Source of the DNA: VRUE01 sp036266075
GTDB taxonomy: Bacteria > Actinomycetota > Thermoleophilia > Solirubrobacterales > 70-9
Assembly (NCBI GenBank): GCA_036266075.1
Contig: DATANV010000009.1
Location: 1-64,000, forward strand
Direction: 5' to 3'
Length of the DNA: 64,000 bases
Shown here: positions 60,460 to 64,000 of the stretch, piece after piece
How positions within the stretch are numbered: the first letter of the stretch is position 1
How the letters are laid out: every line of letters starts with the position of its first letter
Program-made: the position numbers and the translations under genes
The notes under the pieces: model-generated
What the model was told of the DNA's origin: nothing
Database searches by the model: none
The model's input: only the letters and a program-made list of their open reading frames with translations

Positions 60460-61572
60460 ATGAAAGTCGAGTTGGACAAACGGGTCACCGCGACCGCCGT
60501 CGAGGGCTGGATCGCGAGCTTCGCGGCCGCCAGCCCGAGCCGCTTGACGCTCGACCTGACCCGCGCCCACCGGCTCGAGCTGCTCGCAGAGACCCGCCTC
60601 CTCGCCCTCCTCACGATGGCGCGCAGGTCCGGTGCGGCAATCGACCTGGTCGCCTCGCAGGAGATCGACGTCGCCTCGCGTCGGCCGAAAAAACTGGTCG
60701 ACCTGCTCTCGGAAACGATCGCCGGCGTGATCCTCGTGCAGATGGCGACGCGCGCTGTGGACGGCAGCGGCCAGGATCGGCGCGCCTCGCTGGTCCGCGC
60801 GCAGGCGGTTCACGCCGTCGCCAACGACGGCCTGTTTGGCTTCGGACGGGAGCACGCGGCTCCCGTCATCGACATCTTCGGCGGGCCACCGCCGGCGAGC
60901 ATGGTTCGCGACGACTCCGGCATCGAGTTCGACCCCCTCTTCCGGGAGTGGGTATCGAAGATGAACCTCCCCCCCCTGCAGGACTCGCTGCTCCAGAGCC
61001 TGATCGACTTCGCCTACGAGACGTTCGACAACTGCCGCCGACACGGCGCGCGCGACCTCGACCGCAATGCCCTCGAGGGTGTCCGCTTCGTCCTGCTGAG
61101 GACCGTGAGCATCTCCGAGAAAGGCGCCCTCGCCGCCGGCCAGCGGCTCGCCGGCGGACCGATAGCCGAGTACCTCGAGGGACTTGCGAAGGACCTCGGC
61201 GACCGCGAGTTCCTCGCCGAGTTGACGGTCTGCGACTGCGGCGTCGGAATTCCGGCGACGCTCGCCGGCTCGACGGAGATCTACGACGGGCCCTGGGAGG
61301 CCGAGCGGCACGAAACGCTCGACGCCTTCACCGACGGGCGCACCTCCCGCAGGGGAATCTCCGGCGTCGGCAGGGGACTGCTCAAAGCGCTGCGCTCAAC
61401 CGACGCGCTGCACGGCCTGATCGCGGTTCGCACGGGTCGCACGCAGCTCAACCGCAGCTTCCTGCAGCAGGACAACCCGTGGCATGCCGAAGAGCTTCCC
61501 TGGGCGCCGGGGACCTCGGTCTCGCTGCTCTTCCCCTGGCGGGACCCGATACCGACCCTCTTCAAGACGTGA
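60460..61572 (+). CDS. STAS-like plus GHKL ATPase protein of unknown pathway
   Basis: The 370-residue protein begins with a STAS-like fold (RLTLDLTRAHRLELLAETRLLALLTMARRSGAAIDLVAS, residues 28-66). A GHKL ATPase follows: N-box FAYETFDNCRRHG (E187, N191), G1 DCGVGI (259-264) and G2 SGVGRGL (301-307). No H-box, receiver or membrane segment is seen. ATG 60460 has AAGGAAAAG ahead. Its stop overlaps the next gene's GTG (GTGA), so the two work together. The pairing recalls anti-sigma/anti-anti-sigma modules or HSP90-like ATPases, but I do not know it. Confidence 0.8.
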   Translation: MKVELDKRVTATAVEGWIASFAAASPSRLTLDLTRAHRLELLAETRLLALLTMARRSGAAIDLVASQEIDVASRRPKKLVDLLSETIAGVILVQMATRAVDGSGQDRRASLVRAQAVHAVANDGLFGFGREHAAPVIDIFGGPPPASMVRDDSGIEFDPLFREWVSKMNLPPLQDSLLQSLIDFAYETFDNCRRHGARDLDRNALEGVRFVLLRTVSISEKGALAAGQRLAGGPIAEYLEGLAKDLGDREFLAELTVCDCGVGIPATLAGSTEIYDGPWEAERHETLDAFTDGRTSRRGISGVGRGLLKALRSTDALHGLIAVRTGRTQLNRSFLQQDNPWHAEELPWAPGTSVSLLFPWRDPIPTLFKT

Positions 61573-63836
61573 TCCACGTCAACGTCTTGGAGTTCGGCGC
61601 CGATCCGGTGCCAATCGGCCTCGACGTTCCACTGCCGGCAGACGGAGCCGCGACCTCACCGGTAAATGCCACCGTCCTCTACATACCGGTACCGCGTTGG
61701 GCGAACCCTCGCCAGATCGACACCCACGTCAACCTGCTGGACGACCAGTACCGGCAGTCGGCCGAGCTCGTCGTCATCCGGATCCACCCCCAGCGACTCG
61801 CCGACTTCGGCGAGTCGAACGCGGCGGAGGACATCGCCGAGCGCTTCCCCGGCACCCCGGTGCTGCTGCTCAGTTGGCGCGGCGACTTCTTCCTGGAGCC
61901 CTGCGGGGGTCCGCCCCTCGGCGATCTGGGAGTCGACGACGAGGCGCTGACGTACGCGCTGCGCCACGCCGATGCCCGGGCGCTGGTCGAGCGCTCGGGC
62001 GTCATCCTTCCCGCTGACGAGACGTTCCACTACGAGGGACCCAACGGCCGCCACTACGAGAGCTTCGTGCGCGTCGGAACCGCGATCCAGTCCGTCGACT
62101 CGCTCGACGGACTGGCCTTCTGGCTGCTCAACCAGCTGGCCCGCTCGCCGCTGATCGTCCTCGACTCCTGGACGATCCTCTCGCTGGGGCTCAACTGCGA
62201 GCGATACCTCAATCAAGTCGAGCAGGCGCTGCACGACCCGAGCTCGATCGAGGACCCCGGCGAGGACCGCGCCCGGGTCGTGGCCGTCGAGTGCCAGCGC
62301 CGCTACGGCGAGCCGCGGGGCCGCCTGCAGCAGCGCCTCTCCAACATCCACAAGCAGAGCCAGAGCTCACCCCCGCCGGTGCTGGTCCTGATGTCGGTCA
62401 GCAGCACCGGCGACAGCGCCAACGCGCTGAGCGCGGAGTGCGCGCGCGCCGGCTTCGAGCAGATCCAGGCAGTCAGCCTGTTCACCGCGACCGAGACCAA
62501 GGACGAGGGGTTCTGCGCGCTCCCCGAGATCACCAAGCACTGGCACGAGAGCGAGTGTCCGCACTGCCGCGACGGCTCGCAGAGCGTCCGCGTGATGGCC
62601 GACACCTACCTGCTCGACCTAGCGGCGGCGGTCCGATCGGACGTCGTCATCCGCGTCTTGCACGTCCAGCAGGCGCGGGAGTTCTTCGAGCGCTATGCCG
62701 GCGCCGAGATCGTCTCCGTCCACCGCACCCAGGAGGGCGACGAGCGCCATCACGCGCTGTTCCTGGACGTCAACCAGCTCCTCTCCCACGAGACCTTTTT
62801 GCAGCGCCTCGACGCGGAACTGGAGGAGCTGGCCGACGTCCAGCTGGTCCTCTGCCCAGAGCACCGTGCCGGCGAAGGCCTGGCCGCCACGGTGGCCGAG
62901 AAACTCGGGGTGCCGACGATCGCCGCGGACCCGAAGCGCCTTCCGTCCCTAAGCGCCGAGGAGCGGGCTCTCTTCGACGGCGTCCGCAAGCTGCTGATCG
63001 TCGACGACATCGTGATGACCGGAACGCGCCTGCGGCGCTACCGCAACTACCTGCACCGAGCCGGGCTCTCCAGCGACGCCGACTTCGAGCTCCACTTCCT
63101 CGCCGGGGTCGCCCGCCCGGACAGCCTACGCCGCCTGCAGGGCATCGTTGACTACGCCCACTTCCCGCAGCGCTTCCACTACGTGGAGCTCCTGATCCTG
63201 CCGAACTGGGGCCGGGACGAGTGCCCCTGGTGTGCGGAGCTGGATCTCCTCAAGCAGTACAGCTCCTATGTGGAAGACAGTCCCATCCTGGAAGGACGGC
63301 TGCAGGCGCTGAAAGACACTGCGTCGGGCCTGCAGGCCGACCTCTTCCTGCACTGGGCGATCGACAACCCGCCCCCGGTGGGCCCATGGCAGCTCGGCCC
63401 GGGCTCGATCTTCGGGGTGAGGACCGAGGCGGAGCTGTTTGCCGGCGTCGCCAACGCCCTGCAGGTGCTGCGCAGCGAAGGCGAGCTCAACGAGAGGTTC
63501 ACCCTGCCCGTGGCCAAGGTCCTCGACCAGCGGTTCGCGTTCTCGGGTCGCTTCTATGACACCGTGATCACCGCCTGCCTGCTGCGGGCGACGCGGCGGC
63601 ACGACCTGCGCGCGCCGGCGATCGACCGCGACCTCGAAGCCGAGGTGCGAGAACGCCTGCAGGACGGCTCGCACGTCTCGCTGCAGGGCGAGCTGCTCTT
63701 CGCCCTCTACCGCAGGCACCTGCCTGGCAATCGCCTCAACGCAGTCAGGTACGCGCTGGCGGACAGCAGCGCCGAGTCGGGGATTCGTCAGCTGTTGTCG
63801 GAGGCGCTCGACGCGCGCGAGGAGCCGGTGTCCTGA
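61569..63836 (+). CDS. Protein with two phosphoribosyltransferase-like modules and paired CPxC motifs
   Basis: The 755-residue protein starts at GTG 61569, overlapping the previous stop. After about 160 unassigned residues, module 1 has VLVLMSVSSTGDS (271-283, PRPP-loop-like but lacking the acidic pair) and CPHC (330-333). Module 2 has a full PRPP loop KLLIVDDIVMTGTRLRRY (474-491) and CPWC (552-555). About 200 residues follow without a recognised fold. Type I phosphoribosyltransferases use PRPP; the substrate here is unknown. The CPxC pairs could bind zinc. Confidence 0.78.
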   Translation: MIHVNVLEFGADPVPIGLDVPLPADGAATSPVNATVLYIPVPRWANPRQIDTHVNLLDDQYRQSAELVVIRIHPQRLADFGESNAAEDIAERFPGTPVLLLSWRGDFFLEPCGGPPLGDLGVDDEALTYALRHADARALVERSGVILPADETFHYEGPNGRHYESFVRVGTAIQSVDSLDGLAFWLLNQLARSPLIVLDSWTILSLGLNCERYLNQVEQALHDPSSIEDPGEDRARVVAVECQRRYGEPRGRLQQRLSNIHKQSQSSPPPVLVLMSVSSTGDSANALSAECARAGFEQIQAVSLFTATETKDEGFCALPEITKHWHESECPHCRDGSQSVRVMADTYLLDLAAAVRSDVVIRVLHVQQAREFFERYAGAEIVSVHRTQEGDERHHALFLDVNQLLSHETFLQRLDAELEELADVQLVLCPEHRAGEGLAATVAEKLGVPTIAADPKRLPSLSAEERALFDGVRKLLIVDDIVMTGTRLRRYRNYLHRAGLSSDADFELHFLAGVARPDSLRRLQGIVDYAHFPQRFHYVELLILPNWGRDECPWCAELDLLKQYSSYVEDSPILEGRLQALKDTASGLQADLFLHWAIDNPPPVGPWQLGPGSIFGVRTEAELFAGVANALQVLRSEGELNERFTLPVAKVLDQRFAFSGRFYDTVITACLLRATRRHDLRAPAIDRDLEAEVRERLQDGSHVSLQGELLFALYRRHLPGNRLNAVRYALADSSAESGIRQLLSEALDAREEPVS

Positions 63837-64000
63837 TCGGCAACCTCGATGATCGTCGGCTGGCACGGATCGGCACTCGGCTCGTAGGCGACGAACAGCC
63901 AGCGGTCACCGGCGCGCTGCCAGCCGTCTGACCACTCGGCGGGCGAATTGGTGACGTACGGTCCGATCGAGAGCATCGCCTGCGCCCTGCCGAGCTTCGA
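63788..64000 (-). CDS. Unknown protein, C-terminal part, cut by window edge
   Basis: An open minus-strand frame enters from the right edge and ends at 63788 with WSDGWQRAGDRWLFVAYEPS and a Ser-rich tail. Its 3' end overlaps the last 49 bases of the convergent phosphoribosyltransferase gene. Only 70 residues are visible and I cannot assign it. Codon use looks coding outside the overlap. Confidence 0.4.
   Translation of the reverse strand, partial: SKLGRAQAMLSIGPYVTNSPAEWSDGWQRAGDRWLFVAYEPSADPCQPTIIEVADQDTGSSRASSASDNS

Noticed and set aside
60390..61568. Upstream extension of the phosphoribosyltransferase frame through the STAS-GHKL gene
   Set aside because: The extension is Arg/Pro-rich with no fold, while another frame there encodes clear STAS and GHKL motifs; the GTG at 61569 overlapping the stop is the natural start.

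Overview
The window is a gene-dense, very G+C-rich bacterial chromosome segment. A complete dcw cluster without ftsA, split glycine dehydrogenase subunits, Ku plus a stand-alone LigD polymerase, frequent GTG/TTG starts and a secreted S1 protease with a Cys-rich tail point to Actinomycetota, most likely class Thermoleophilia (Solirubrobacterales-like). This placement is inferred from gene content and remembered family distribution, not from a search. I see no rRNA, tRNA, insertion sequence, CRISPR array or prophage. No stretch longer than about 300 bases lacks a gene.

Layout. Positions 1-451 hold the 5' part of priA, and 501-1022 a PH-domain membrane protein. From 1119 to 14940 almost everything is on the minus strand: metK, der and cmk, then a secreted protease with its own promoter, then an aromatic/histidine run (aroA, tyrA, aroF, hisC, aroH), an RluB-type pseudouridine synthase, scpB-scpA and trpS. 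Next come an MFS exporter and a FetAB-like ABC pair, the divergent NHEJ pair ku-ligD(Pol) and an epimerase. The glycine cleavage operon gcvT-H-PA-PB (21022-25486) lies directly downstream of ftsZ. The dcw cluster (25516-40997) reads mraZ-rsmH-ftsL-ftsI-murE-murF-mraY-murD-ftsW-murG-murC-murB-ftsQ-ftsZ from an autoregulated-looking mraZ promoter. It is followed by a Tad/Flp pilus-type module with its own two-component system (42075-46918), a trehalose synthase-like glycosyltransferase, DUF192, a degenerate Rho paralogue, glpD and a nitroreductase.

Two loci may be new biology. First, a cobalamin riboswitch (58860-59025) heads an overlapping operon for an ECF-type transporter. In it the substrate-binding S component is fused to an alpha-toroid (squalene cyclase/prenyltransferase-repeat) domain, and two exported proteins, one with a clear DUF4430 signature, are encoded upstream. 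Toroid plus DUF4430 is the architecture of animal intrinsic factor and transcobalamin, here split over several bacterial polypeptides. Second, 60460-63836 encodes a translationally coupled pair: a STAS-GHKL ATPase and a protein with two phosphoribosyltransferase-like modules, each followed by a CPxC motif. I do not recognise this pair as a described system.

A third theme is palindromes. At least a dozen long hairpins sit at gene junctions, often over or right after stop codons, and some lie in frame inside genes (gcvPA tail, murE, the ECF ATPase linker). Two families have two copies each with compensatory stem changes. In one, a 39-nt hairpin ends exactly 13 nt before the start codon of both der and gcvPB.
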